Shown here in pieces: positions 44,776 through 56,745 of a DNA stretch of 64,000 bases (the first letter of the stretch is position 1; the number at the start of each line of letters is the position of its first letter). This DNA comes from Armillaria gallica (taxonomy: Eukaryota > Basidiomycota > Agaricomycetes > Agaricales > Physalacriaceae): assembly GCA_037576215.1 (NCBI GenBank), contig JBANDB010000006.1, positions 4,030,001 to 4,094,000 on the forward strand, in the 5' to 3' direction. The position numbers were made by a program, and so were the translations under genes. The notes beneath the pieces are model-generated. The model saw only the letters and a list, made by a program, of their open reading frames with translations. It was not told the DNA's origin and searched no databases.

Positions 44776-45100
44776 GGCCTCCGCTTCGCCTTTCCGAATA
44801 TACCTCCATCAGAGCTTCAGCGCCATCGTTCCACCCATCTTGTTATCCCGCAAGGAACCGTGCCTGGTGGGTAGTGATATCCGCACTCCCTTCTTGAAGC
44901 ATGTGGGGACGAAGTGTTATTTCCTCTTCCATTGGCGGGCAAGAGCTCACTTTCCCCTGTCGTCGTCGGAACTGACATCGTAAGAAAGGCCATTTAACAG
45001 CCTTTCCACCCCTTCTCTTCCACATCGGTTCCGACACGGCTCTACCTTCCTGCTTTTGGGACCCTCTTCACCACGGCTCGTGAAATCCCGCCTTGAATGG
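44776..45100. repeat. Diverged direct repeat, unit 2
   Basis: Partner of 44068-44340, about 700 bp downstream, more degenerate in its last third. No gene is recognised in either unit. Confidence 0.5.
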
Positions 45101-46700
45101 AACGTCACTCGCAGATAATGGGTATTCCTCAAGTAGTCGCAAAAATAAAGCTAACAAAGACGTCGGTACCGCTAGTTCGATGCTGGTTTGGTGGTAGAGT
45201 GGTCGTGTCCTAGGCTGACGGCGAAGTTGGCCCAACACTTCGTTGTGGCTGCGCGTGGATCAAGCTGAGGCCCTCTCGTTCAGCGAGAGAAGGTGTGGAG
45301 CTGCGAAAAAGAGGGATGTTATGCACATCCTGTGTGAAATTCCGTGGCAGGGTCTGGGACAATTCATCGTCTTGGGCTCCCATACCCTGGTAGGTGAGGG
45401 TGCACTATCTCGTCGAGAGTGTCCTAGCAGGGATAAAGCAAGGTGCACCGAAGACGGCGCGTCTCTCTGATTGTCTGAAGATGAGAAGGATTTCAACTCT
45501 TCTGTCGTTGGATCCTTATGCGCAGATTGCTGTCTTTCGAAGACGAAACAAGTACGTAGGATACGGAGTAGGTCTGCGTTCTTTCCTCCGCTGGTATATT
45601 TCTGTTCGCTCCATGAATATGCCTGTTGTAACATTTTTAGGTCGAGCCTTTACGAAGAAGGGTGCTCATGAACGTTCTCTGAATCATCACAAGGGAAGAC
45701 CGATTCTTTTAGTCTATCCTTCTCGACTTCTATCAGGACGGTGGTGCGTCTTCTGGGTTTCGATGTTTCTGTTGCAGGTGACGGTGAGGAGGGCGCGTGT
45801 CATGGTAGTGTCAGCAGATAGAACTTGAAGAAGGCTGTGTATATGCAGGAGTGTGGAGCATGGATGACCGGGGGTAACCAAAGAGAATCTCCCCTTCCGC
45901 AGGCCTCGTCGGGAATTGATACCTTACGGCAGCCCTGAACAGAGTTTGTCACCCCAAATCGAGGACCACAGAAGATTGGGAAAACGAAGTGAACTTGAGG
46001 TGGAACGAGCTACACAGGGGTTAACATTGGTCAAAAACTTGAGAAAGTATAATTCACCTGAATAAAATAGCGTGCCTTCCTTGGTCTTGCGTCCTGTTCC
46101 CTGATGTCGTTAGCTTGTTTGCAGGAAAGCGATATGCCATCTCCGTGCAAAGCGCGCGACCTCGATATCGAGGTTGAATGTTGAGGTACGGGAGGTGTGA
46201 GCGAGCGGAAGATCGACTTGGCATCATCTCAGCCAGGGAGAAAAGTATGAAGATACGATTCGCTTTCAAGCTTCAAATTCATTCACATTGCTCCTCACAA
46301 CTTGATACCCAACCAACTGTTTCAAAAGGGGGCGTTCTTATCATGCATTGGTCTTAATTTGATTTGTTCCTAGAGAAGAAAGCACGTTAAAGCAAAAAAA
46401 CTGGTGGGATGTCGGTATTAATCGTACCATGTCAGTATATGCCCATGGCCCTGCCAAATTTATGAGGAATTTCGCTTCGCCTGTTACACCCGTCAAGCCC
46501 GTCAAACTATGTCCTGACGTTGGCTCGTACGATAGTCATGGCAGTCATGGTCACAAATGGCGTTGATGACTAAATATGGACAATTTTCACGCTTATCCGA
46601 CGGGCCGTGTTCCTGATCCTGACGATGATCATCGGCGAGCCGTTACAGTGGCCTGATATCGTCGCGGGAAACTGCTTGCCAGTGAAAACCCGAGGCTCAG
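45101..46700. other. Region without recognised gene
   Basis: The longest open frame is plus 45394-45828 (144 codons). Its shadow on minus 45260-45634 is equally long, and neither has motifs. The last 100 bases (gatcctgacgatgatcatcgg, then cagtggcctgatatc) match the sequence before the FAD-oxidoreductase copy at 63782 and are that gene's 5' flank. Confidence 0.4.
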
Positions 46701-46725
46701 GTATATTCATCATCGACAACCTCTG

Positions 46726-48216
46726 ATGGTAGCACTATTTTCAGTCCTACGAGTAGCTATCGACGCTCTACGAGAAATCGTCTCTTCATATCGCCGCGTC
46801 TCCAAACGGATAAAACAGTCTCCTGGACTCCCAGTACCCAATCCCACTACTCCGTTCTGGTCGATCCCGGCGTCGCCCATCCAAAAAGAAGGCTCGTCTG
46901 CACCCCTGCCAACATGCGCGGACGTTGTGATTATCGGGTCTGGGATAACGGGCACGTCGTTTGCGCGTACGCTGCTTGATACGGACGGGTCTTTGGAAGT
47001 TGCGATGCTTGACGCGAGAGATGCGTGCTCTGGGGCCACAGCGCGAAATGGGGGACATATCACGCCGCCGCTATACCACGACTACTTCGACTTGAAGAAG
47101 AAACACGGTGCAGAGGTAGCGAAGCAGATTATCCAGTTCCGGCTCTCGCACCTTGACGAACTGATAAGCGTTGCAGAGGAGGAGGGCTTGACGGAAGAGA
47201 GCCAGTGTCGCAAGGTGGATACTTATGATGTTTATTTTGACAAAGACGTATTTGAAGGCGCCAGGGAGAAGCTGGGTAGATACTTGGCGGAGCTGCCGAG
47301 CGAGAAGAGTGGCTGTGGTACGATGGATGGGCCGGCGGGGATGCAGCTCGCAGACGGGGTGTACGGGGTCATCTCGACGACGGGCGGCGCGGTGCATCCA
47401 TATCGGCTTGTTACGGGAATCCTATCGCGGCTCCTCAAGACGTACTCTTCGTTCCGACTATACACGCATACACCTTGTCTCTCCATCCATGACAACATCG
47501 TCCACACGCCCCGCGGCGACATTCGCGCCAAACACATCATCCACGCTACCAACGGATGGACGTCCCACCGCCTCGCGCCAATGCGGGAAAAGATCGTTCC
47601 CGTGCGTGGACATATGACCGCACAGCGCGCTGGAACTGGCTTGGACGATGGATGACTCGGTACGCGCTCGTTTGTTTTATACCCAAGCGCATCCGAGGAT
47701 CGATGGAACTACCTCACCCAACAACCCACTAACCCTGCAACACTCGGCGAGAAACCCCACGCAGAGTTTATGTGAGGCGGCGGCATCGAGATGGGCACTC
47801 AGTCCTTCTTTGACGCTGTCGGATGTGCTGATGACAGCCAAGTCGAGTTTCGAGTGTCTGCATACCTTGGTGGGGCACTGGCGGCGTATTTCGGAAAATG
47901 GTGGGGAGGCGAGTCAGCTGACGAGGATGATGATCACTTTGAGAGAGGGCGCGTGAAGAAGGCGTGGTCTGGTGTTCTGGGTATCTCTGCGGATGGACTG
48001 CCCTGGGTTGGTAGCCTTCCTTCAAAGGTACCGGGTAGGTCAGAGGGAAGCGAGTGGATTGCGGCGGGTTATTCGGGCGAGGGAATGGTCCACGCGTGGA
48101 TGAGTGGAAAGGCGTTGGCGTACATGGTGCTGGGGAAAGACGTTGATTGGCTCCCTGCCCCGTTTCACGTCACAGAAAAAAGGTGGAGAAAGGCAAATAT
48201 CGTGTCATGGCTATAA
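46726..48216 (+). pseudogene. FAD-dependent oxidoreductase, near-complete copy 5 with two stops
   Basis: 497 codons in one frame from ATG 46726 to TAA 48214-48216. A Rossmann FAD-binding motif at about residues 65-80 (DVVIIGSGITGTSFARTLLD) is followed by a second conserved block (SGATARNGGHI) and the substrate domain (YTHTPCLSIHDN, HATNGWTSH, VPVRGH, then WVGSLPS and AAGYSGEGMVHAWMSG near the end). This is the DAO-type (PF01266-like) fold of flavoenzymes that oxidise C-N bonds of small amines or amino acids. Two in-frame stops interrupt it: TGA 47653-47655, where copies 3 and 4 have Trp, and TGA 47773-47775, where they have Phe. The rest is well preserved, so loss is recent or the stops are read through. 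No intron is needed. It is the reference for the six fragments elsewhere in the window. Confidence 0.85.
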
Positions 48217-48940
48217 CCATATGCTTATCTTGTAGACTGCGGAAATTTCCGAGCAATCTATCCCTCTCATCGCGACTTACTCTCGTTGTCTGTCTCTTTC
48301 ATTCATTATCGACGTTCATCGTAGGCTCCTTGAATCCAGAATATCGGCATATCGACCAGTTTACAACTCCTCTTCAGATGCCTCGCGTCGCATGACTCGC
48401 ATCCTTAGTACTTCAAGGACATGAATGCGATTCAACGTTGGGAACGAATAGAAAACGAAGGACGGGAAAGAATATGATCGTCCTCTTAACCTCAATAGCC
48501 ATATAGTCGGTGCGCACGAATACCAACTCGAAAATATATACACCGATATTGAAAATGCAATACACACAGGATGGGTCCAATGTCGGGAAATCCGAATTGT
48601 CTTCCCCACTCTCGGACGAAATCGGCTCGTCTTAAGTGTGTCCGTGGCCATCAGAAACAGTGATTCGTTCTATCGAAACGCGCGTGTGTTGACGTTGAGA
48701 GATCGTCGGGTTCAGGTTCTTTCCACACAAGCCTCTTCTCCGCGGATGTCGCGTGTGGGAGGGAGGGAAGCTAGGATATATATCTCCGGGATGTATGAAC
48801 CTCGCTGCGTGCATCAATCCTGAGCAAGACAGACACCAACCGACATACTCCACACTGCATCTTTCTTGAAATTTGTAGTTACAAAGATCCAATCAGGCTG
48901 CACCCAAGTAGCAAAAGACGAGTCCGCATAAAGCCTTTGC
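48217..48940. other. 3' flank of FAD-oxidoreductase, no gene seen
   Basis: Begins with the 3' untranslated tag shared with the other copies (to about 48350: ggaaatttccgag, cttgaatccagaat). Minus 48632-48892 is open for 86 codons without motif. Confidence 0.45.
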
Positions 48941-49044
48941 GACACAATGGATCAATGGTAGATTGTCTCCACTGACTTATTTCAAGACCACAAAGCAAGG
49001 TTATAATGCAGGAGAAAATCACGGTTCGAATCCGTATTGTGGCA
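48941..49044 (+). tRNA. tRNA-like element with probable intron, isotype unclear
   Basis: The stem GACACAA...TTGTGGC pairs at six of seven positions. The D-arm region contains an A-box-like TGGATCAATGG, and a perfect B-box GGTTCGAATCC is at 49023-49033 with a four-pair T stem. TCTCC (48967-48971) and GGAGA could form the anticodon stem around a long loop, implying an intron of about 35 nt. A TTTT run at 49051-49054 suits RNA polymerase III termination. The position expected for U33 is not U, so the anticodon cannot be read with confidence and this may be a decayed tRNA or a SINE head. Confidence 0.4.
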
Positions 49045-50340
49045 CTGGAATTTTCAGGTCATTCACACTTTTGTCCTTTCACTACTAAAAGAAACATACA
49101 TATTCTGCGGGCATTGAATTATACTAAATAACAAGGAACGTTCGTCAAGGTCGTTGCTACACATAACAGTGCTTCATATATTTCTCGTGTAGGTAGACGA
49201 AGAATTACGGGTCGGAAATATCTGTGCAGTCCTTCTCTCTTACCATCACTTTGGATTCGAGACGTTATTTGATCAATTCTTCGCTGTTCCTGCCGTTGGA
49301 CAATTTCCTTGCACAACTGGGAAGGCGTATCCCGTACCAGGACTGATACTCTCTTATCCTCCTTCGAATACCTTAACCGCTGCTTGATGGATGGACAAAG
49401 TCGAGGAGAATGTGTTTCGCCATCCGGTTCTCGTTTTGTAAACGGGCGAGGATAATACTGCATAAATTCGAGTCGGCGTCTCAGGATTTGACGTCAAACA
49501 ATGAAGAGGACCACCTCTTCCCCGAATATGTTGCCACTTCTACACGGCTACCTGTCACTTGCATCCTACCCCAAGATCCTACTACACCGGCTTATGTACA
49601 GAGCCTACATCGTTCGTTCATTCTCCTTAGCATCCCTTCCACTCGCACGTCCTACTCAAGAGTCAACACACATAACCATGATCTCGTTGCTCATGCCAAG
49701 TAGGACGAAGCCCTTCCTTCACTCAGCTCTATCGAGACTTGCGCCCTTCTCACTTGACCCTTGTCCCAGAGTCCCCGCGTTCTTATACTACGCAATTCCC
49801 CTGCACACCGGTTGCTGATGAATCAGAGTCGGTGGCGACTGAGAACAGTCTATCCCTCTTACCATCACCTGGATTCAAGACCTCGGTACGCCATTCAATT
49901 CTTTTGCTGCCATAGATACCGCGCATGCTAGGTATACGATGATATAAACCAAGAGATCACTTCCAAGGTCAACGGTGTCATCCTTCGACTGTCTATTACC
50001 GGAGCGCATGGCCCTACCGCGATCCCTGTACGTCCTATGCACCGTTTTCTACTCGTTTTTTCAAGACGTCGCCATGAGCGCGTACATGACCAATATCTCC
50101 CTCTCGTTCGGCTCCAACTTTTCAGAGGCGCACATTAATCGAAGCCGGTCGGGAGCCCAAGTAGGACGAAGCTCTTCCTTAACTACCTCGCATCACACCA
50201 AATACGCGCTATCGAGGTCAGTCGAGCTCTCTTTCGAGCGAGCTGAGACCCATTATAATTTACGGGCTTATCCTCTCCTCGGTTCTCCCTATCAAGCCTC
50301 CGAGAAACCGTATCCTTATATCATTCCCATTCCTGCATAT
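49045..50340. repeat. Low-content region with a block shared with 62390-62600
   Basis: 49540-49660 (ccccaagatcctactacaccggct, ttgttcgttcat-like words, ccctttccactcg) matches the reverse complement of 62400-62560. Inside the region, 49225-49290 resembles 49840-49900 (cttaccatcacttggattc.agac). No gene is recognised, so the open frames here are probably chance or relics. Confidence 0.45.
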
Positions 50341-50755
50341 CAGGCTGTCATGCGTTACTGAGTCGGCTCACCTGGGATTTCGACTCCTTGCATGGGAGTA
50401 TGCCATGCAGCATCTTCCAAATGTGCAGTACTTCTAGGTCGCTTGAACAGGTGGCTGGATCAGATGTCGCGGTCATCCCTTCCTTATGTGATGATCCTTC
50501 AGCAGCGATGCCTAGGTCTTTACTGCGCACCGTGAACCATAAGCTTCAAGACCGACATCTCAGCTCACGGTGTATAAGGGTTGGCGAGAATTCACTCATG
50601 AGTACCAAGGGAAGAGCATGGAATTTAGATGGGTGGGACGACTCAGATCACTGGTAAATCTGGTCAAGATTTCTTGTCGACAAGTAATTACGACGTGGAC
50701 TGTATTAGATCGTCAAATTTTGGACAATGGCATGTTTGACCTATTAGTCTCCATA

Positions 50756-52502
50756 CTAATCCACTATGAACCCGTCACTTTTGACTGCTTCCCAACGTGC
50801 AGTTAATGCAGGATCGTCAAATGTCAAGGGTTTATCTAGGTAAACCCATTCTAGCATCATACCTTCCTCCTCTTCGTCGGCGTTTTGGTTGTCCTCTTGG
50901 TCTGCTCCCTCATTGTTCTCTTCGACATCCTCTGTTTCGTCTTTCGCCTCCTTACCATCTTCGCCCTCGCCCTCGGCTTCGGTGTCCCCTCCGTCATCCT
51001 CTATTTCACCCTTCATCTTCTCCCTGTCGTCCTCTTCGTCGTCCCCTTCACCATCCTCTGTTTGATCCATACGTGATTCCACCATCTGCAAAAGTGACTG
51101 ATGGTCGGACATTGATTCTGATCCCCGTAAATTAAGGGCACGAAGTTCAGGAAGGATACCGTCATTACCATCCGAACGCGTAAGGGCAGAAAGCAAGTCT
51201 TTTTCGACAATTTGAGCTGAAACGGCGAGGCATTCTAGGTTTGTGGCACGGGTCAGAAGGTCGATCAGGCCGGTCTTCCCAACTTTGCTCCTGGGTGCGG
51301 TCACTTCCAATCGCCTTAATTTACGACAGTGATGATGAGGTAGAATTTCCGGGAACACAAAAACAGTGCTGTCGCTGTCCTCGTTGTCCAGGTTGAAAGA
51401 CAAGTTGGACAATTCGGGAAGTTCTAGAGATTCGAAAAGATGGGCAATGGATGAAGGCGCCGCGTCATCCCATTCCGAAATTACCAGTCTGATCACTTTG
51501 AGCATCAGGATAGGAGTATTTAGGTGTTCGAAAGGCTTTGAGCCTACAAAGCCTACCGGCAGTTTTTCAATGTTGGGTGTTTTGCGCAGGAAGGAGAATA
51601 TGTATTTAACAAACGGTCCATGAATTGTTAAGTCTGTTAGCCCGTATCCACTGTCAGGAAGATAGACGTGACGGCATAATGATGATTCAATTTCCAGGAT
51701 GCGGAGGTTCTGAGCCATCTCAAAGGCATGGATAGGTGAGGCAGCGTCCTCCGGTAGGTCTATCTCGAGATAGAGAAGCGACTCAAGATACGATCCATAG
51801 ATCGAGCACCGCAAGGGACTTGGCAGGGATGCATGCGCGCAAGTGCTTCCAATAAGGTATGGAAGTTAGGAGGACAGGTATGAAGGCGTGAGAGGATATA
51901 TCTTTTACGCTCGACAGTCTGATCGTCAGCTGGTACTGACGCGCCCTTTGAATGTGTAACCCGAGCATAAACTGGTGCAGATGTACATCTTTAGGCTTGA
52001 GGTACTGCTCAAAATCTATGGAGAGGCACCTCCACAACGATGCGGTAGATAAAGATACTCTGCGCCAAGAACGACAGACTTGAGACAGTGTCCATGGCGG
52101 CTTGCGCGAGTCAAGGGTGTTGGGCGTGTCGTCTTCATCGAGGAGGTCGTAGACCTCATAGACGCAGAATGAAAATATGTGCCTGAGTACGTCTTCAGGA
52201 ATAGAGCGAATGGGGTGCAGCAGTGTTTTAACGGCACGCAGATTTTCCGTGACTTTTACTTGACCGTCCAGAAGCGTGTTTAGCATATGCTGGGTGTGAT
52301 CAATCTTCTCCTTCAATACCGAAAGTAGATTTGAGGATTTGGATGCAGTCGCGAGTAGGGATACGCGTTCTGTTTCCAACAAGGGACCATTGCATTTTAG
52401 TAACGCTTGGATTCGCGGATCGTCTGAAATTGACTTTGGAATATTCGGACACGAATGCAAAGAGCAGGCCGAGGATATCGGAGGGGAAGGACGTGCTGCC
52501 AT
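50756..52502 (-). pseudogene. F-box protein with one frame change
   Basis: The minus-strand ATG at 52502 opens a 239-codon frame with a coiled-coil-like helix (residues 40-90), then a clear F-box (residues about 97-160: IRSIPEDVLRHIFSFC, then WTLSQVCRSWRRVSLSTASLW), the SKP1-binding domain of SCF ubiquitin ligases. Near 51800-51840 the coding register changes, and the leucine-rich part continues in the next frame (from SPLRCSIYGSYLESLLYLEI) to TAG at 50756. A very acidic low-complexity segment of about 65 residues lies near the end. A one-base indel is the simplest reading, since no good GT..AG pair spans the shift. If the indel is an assembly error the gene is intact, about 590 residues. Confidence 0.7.
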
Positions 52503-54070
52503 GGAAGAGATTCTGGACGCAAGTTACTACATTTTCGTCATTTCAGAACATGGAACACATACGTGCAATCCAAAACGTTGTACGATCTAGCGCGATTTAA
52601 CTGAATCAAATGAGATTGGTTATCTTGAAAGAGTTCTGCAGATGTCTATCAGATTGATCCAACAGACACTTGAGCTTTGAATTCTATGGCAAGTTCGACA
52701 AGAAACGCACATTACGGTGTCTGAAAGAGTCGGCGGCGGCGCCCTGCGTAGCGACTCAATTCCTTGCTGTCGTAGAGCAGTGATAAGCTGGGTCTTGATG
52801 TTGGAGTCACCAGAGTAGTAAGACGCTTGAATGGCAAACTTCTGCTGGCGGTGGTGCACGGAACAGTATGGTAGATGCTTGTCAAGGTCTCTGTGGGTCT
52901 ACGCTCGCCAACCTAGTAACGTGATTCTACGCCATAACCGCGTCATAGCTTAGTAATATAACTTGCCCACTTAAAATAGAATCAATAAACGTCTGTATTT
53001 CCCTACCAAACGTCGAACATGACCTTCCATAATGGAGACAGCATCGCTTCCCTACTGGACACCCTCAGCATTGAATCAATTCATACCGTGTTAGAAAAAT
53101 GTGATGTCAGTATTTCTCCAACTTCAAGAGAATTGCTCTTTAATCTTAATAGATTCATCTTCCACCGATAATCACCGAGAGGCGTAGTGCCATGTATTTT
53201 TACATCTTACGATGCAATAATACCGTAGATTCTTCGAACCCGCTCCAGATCGGACATGACCACGTCAACCGACCTCTGCTTCCCATACCAGCGCTTGACT
53301 GGATTGTTCCTTGCGAGTCTAAGGTAGGTTGCTTCCTCAGGTGCCGATCCAATCCACTCACTCTGGACAGATCCACGTTAAAAGTGTAGAGGAGCGGATG
53401 TTACCTACGATTATAGCGGCAGGGGTGAACAATTCCTTTGACAGCCTATCAAACACCAGATACTCAAAGGAAAGAAACAAGAACAGAAACACGAACATCT
53501 TTGTCCTTCCTCTCTACCAACGGCCCAACCTCTGGTTCCACCTGAGACGGTTCCTCTTCAGAGTCTTCGCTGGCATTGCAGGGACCTTGAACTGCGACTT
53601 TGGCGGGACAAGGTCTCTGCCCTTAGCATGCAAGAGTAGTGGTGCCTTGTGGAGAGTGGGACCATCAGGCCGAGATAATGCGACTGGTGGAGGTGTCATC
53701 CCGGCAATCAGTAGCCGCAATGCATTGTCCCCAACGGAAGTCACGTAGATAACAATGTTCGTCGCGTCGGTATCCCCAAGCCCGACCTGAACACCTATTG
53801 AATGGGTTTGCTCTGGCCGCAGGCAGATGTTTTGAAACAGTAGAAAGAACGGCCTAAGGGTGTATATCAAGCACAATACTCAGAGCTGCCCCGGCGTCGT
53901 GTTAGACGTCGGCGACGAAGCATATAGCAATGCCACAAAGTGATTAGCGAGAAGATCGCACCCGGTTGTCAAATAAGTACAAATGCTCAGCCAACGAGAA
54001 CTGCCACCCAGCTGTGGAAATTGGCGCCGTATACATCTAGTACACCGACCGTCATCCACCGAAACTGAAG
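52503..54070. other. Region with small unassigned frames
   Basis: Three modest candidates. Minus 52720-52859 opens MHHRQQKFAIQASYY and may be a first exon ending at a GTAATG donor. Plus 53019-53171 is a 50-codon frame (MTFHNGDSIASLLDTLSIES) with a coding-like composition. Minus 53514-53876 (120 codons; VQVGLGDTDATNIVIYVTSV) is open with no domain. I cannot connect or name them. Confidence 0.35.
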
Positions 54071-56227
54071 ATGCCGACACAAGCTACTGGTCCAGGGGAG
54101 CTACCGCGCAAGTCCCGTTCAGCCCCAGGGAGGCCGGTGAGGCGCCTGAGGGCTGACACCGAGGCTAGGAAGCCGTTGAACTTCACGGATATACTAAACT
54201 ACATGGATGCATTCAAGGTCCAGTTCCAAGACAAGCCGGAGGTCTACAATGGTTTTTTGGCTATTATGGGGGATTTCAAAAACCAAATGTGCGTTGTAAC
54301 GGTAGCGTCAGTGATTATGGCATTTTCACTCTTCTCATTCCCTCAGCATCGATACTGCTGGCGTCATCCAACAGATATCGCGGCTATTCTACGGGGAACC
54401 TGGGCTCGTCAGAGCATTCAACATGTTCCTCCCAGCTGGGCATCGCATAGACATATTTCCGAATACAATCACTATCACTACCCCGCAGGGAACGACGACA
54501 GAAAGTACCGACAATTTTGGAATTGCCAGCATACAGCCACCCCGCGACATACCCTCGAGACTTAAGCGCAAACGGGCGATGCTGGACTGGTCTCCAGTGA
54601 CGAAGCGGGCTAGACCTACTGATGAGAACCAAGGAGACGAGGTGGGTAGAAATCTACCCCACCAGAGTTTGCGTATCAATAGCAAGGCCAGGCTCTTTTA
54701 GACATGCTTTTGGACAGACCAAGCTCAGAACCGGGGCATGGCGTGAATATCAGTGTAAACGGCATAGTGAAGCAAGTCACCGACGTCCTTTCCGAATCAA
54801 ATATACACGATCAACTACTCAATTTATCAGTGGAGGAAGCACAGTGTACTTTGGACTTCCTTCAGGATGTAAGCATGTTGATACTCATATATTTTCAATG
54901 CCTTTCATGAGTAGTTCACCATTGGCCAGCTTCTAGATGTACCGGGTCTAGCAATGATACCCAAGCGCACTCTTCTCAAAACCTCTCTCAAGTTGACACG
55001 TATTCACGATTGCGTACCTTGCTGTCTCGCACTTAGAGGTTTCAAAAAGACGGGAGATTATCCTTTCGCTCTAGGGCATTTTGGTGAGCTATGGAGAGGA
55101 CAAGTCGAGGGAGTTGAGGTGGCAGTCAAACAAGCAAGGATATTCACAAGTGACAATGATATCAAGAATGTTCTGCAAGTAAGTTGTTATTGATTTATCG
55201 TCACGACTTAAATCAGCCTAACATTTCCTTTACAGCGGGTGAGGCGAGAGGCCATCATTTGGAGGCAGTGCGATCACCCTAATGTTCTACCTTTCTATGG
55301 CATTTATCGTGATTCTGCCCCTTCTACCTACTGTCTCGTGTCGCCATTCATGTCGAATGGATCTCTTCGTCAATACATGAACAAAACTGATGATCCAGAT
55401 CGACACAAATTTGTAAGAACTGACCAACTTCCCTATTGATATCAGCAATTTCTGATAAGCAAATAGGCTCTAGATATTACGCGCGGTATGAACTATCTGC
55501 ACACATTATCCATCGTACATGGCGATCTCAAAGGGGTGCGTTTGGAGCATATTTCTCAGATGATATCTTGCTAAACCAAAACAAGGATAACATATTGATC
55601 ACCGATGACTGCAGGGCGGTTATCGCAGATTTCGGTATATCCTTCGTGATGGGTACCACAACCTTTGCAACTTCGTCGTCGTCGTCGCGGAGGGGTGGCA
55701 CCGTAAGATGGCAAGCACCAGAAGTCCTCAAGGGTAGCCCAAACAGCTTTTCAGCTGATGTATATTCACTTGCTTGCGTGTATTTTGAGGTATGTAGTTC
55801 TCAAGCAAGTCGCTCATAATGAGCTCTGACCGTTTATAAGGTGTTTGATGGGACAATACCCTGGAACGGCCTCAATGATGGCGCCGTTACCATGAATGTC
55901 GTCGTCGATAAGAAGCATCCTCCGTATCCGAAGCACCTGGAGTCGACCGGGCATGCTGAGCTGTGGCGGGAAGTCATGACAGAGTGTTGGGCTTATGAAC
56001 ATCAGGATCGACCGACTCTTCTAAATATCATGGCGTCTCTCCATATGACAGAAAATATGCCAACGACAGAGTCAAAATGGGATAGATCTGTCCCAACACG
56101 ACTTCATGATCCTTTAGTCCAAATTCCTTCAGGCATCCCTCGTTGGTTTAATCTTGAGGGACTCGCCGTTTCCTATCGTGACGATTCTGCTTTATCAACT
56201 AGTTCTCACATCATTTATAGCTATTAG
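54071..56227 (+). CDS. PAH domain fused to a protein kinase
   Basis: Exons 54071-54288, 54347-54641, 54683-54868, 54930-55178, 55236-55412, 55467-55535, 55586-55789, 55841-56227. The exon sum of 1785 nt gives 594 residues and a stop, and all seven introns are GT..AG and keep frame. Residues 34-120 form a SIN3-type paired amphipathic helix domain (NFTDILNYMDAFKVQF, NQIIDTAGVIQQISRLFYGE, FNMFLPAGHRIDIF). A basic SRLKRKRAMLDWSPVTKRAR follows, NLS-like. The kinase domain starts near residue 278 with a glycine loop (ALGHFGELWRG), VAVK lysine, VHGDLKG catalytic loop, IADFGIS and APEVL, so it looks active and TKL-like (HGD for HRD is common in this group). It would link a transcriptional-corepressor interaction module to signalling. 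The fusion is supported by uninterrupted phase across intron 3 (41 nt). Confidence 0.8.
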
Positions 56228-56325
56228 ATTTTTGGTTGCTCTGTGTATTATATTTATACAATGGACATCGGACGAATAGAATGATAATCTTAAAAATGTA
56301 TTGCTCATCTAGAAGTCCTTGGCTC

Positions 56326-56745
56326 TCGCTGTCATCCGCAGCGGCAGATTCAGTCGTACCAAGTTGAACGATGACCCTCCGATCTTGAACCAAGTGATCT
56401 GTCCCTCGTCGAAAGAGTGGGCGAGGAGTAATTCGCAAAGCTGAATCAAAGACCTACCAGTTGTTCTGAAGTAAATTCAAATGGCATTCCTTTCACATCT
56501 TCGACGCACTGTGTCCAGTCCTCTGCAATCTTCATGGATTTGGTATGAGGGAACCAACCTTGAAACTTCAAGCTTCATGATCTATGAGTACCGGAAATAT
56601 ATAAAATAGTGAAAAGCCTTACAAGGGAGGCATGTCAGGCTGGGGATATAGTCGACCAGATACAATCCTACATTTGCGGTGCGGCAAATACTTTCCACAA
56701 AGTGTACTATCGTCGATCAACTATCCCTGAGTTTCAACTACGACT
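56326..56745 (-). pseudogene. Minus-strand gene remnant, family unknown
   Basis: On the minus strand, coding-like blocks follow in order: LCGKYLPHRKCRIVSGRLYP (about 56650-56720), a GTAAGG..CAAG intron-like gap, WFPHTKSMKIAEDWTQCVED and MPFEFTSEQLVGL (56450-56570), a one-base shift near 56440, then LLLAHSFDEGQITWFKIGGS and LRMTARAKDF to TAG at about 56326. The frame change and lack of an upstream start suggest a broken gene. I do not recognise the family. It converges on the PAH-kinase gene. Confidence 0.4.

Noticed and set aside
45394..45828. 144-codon plus frame as a real gene
   Set aside because: It is matched by an equally long frame on the other strand, has no motif, and lacks splice or context support.
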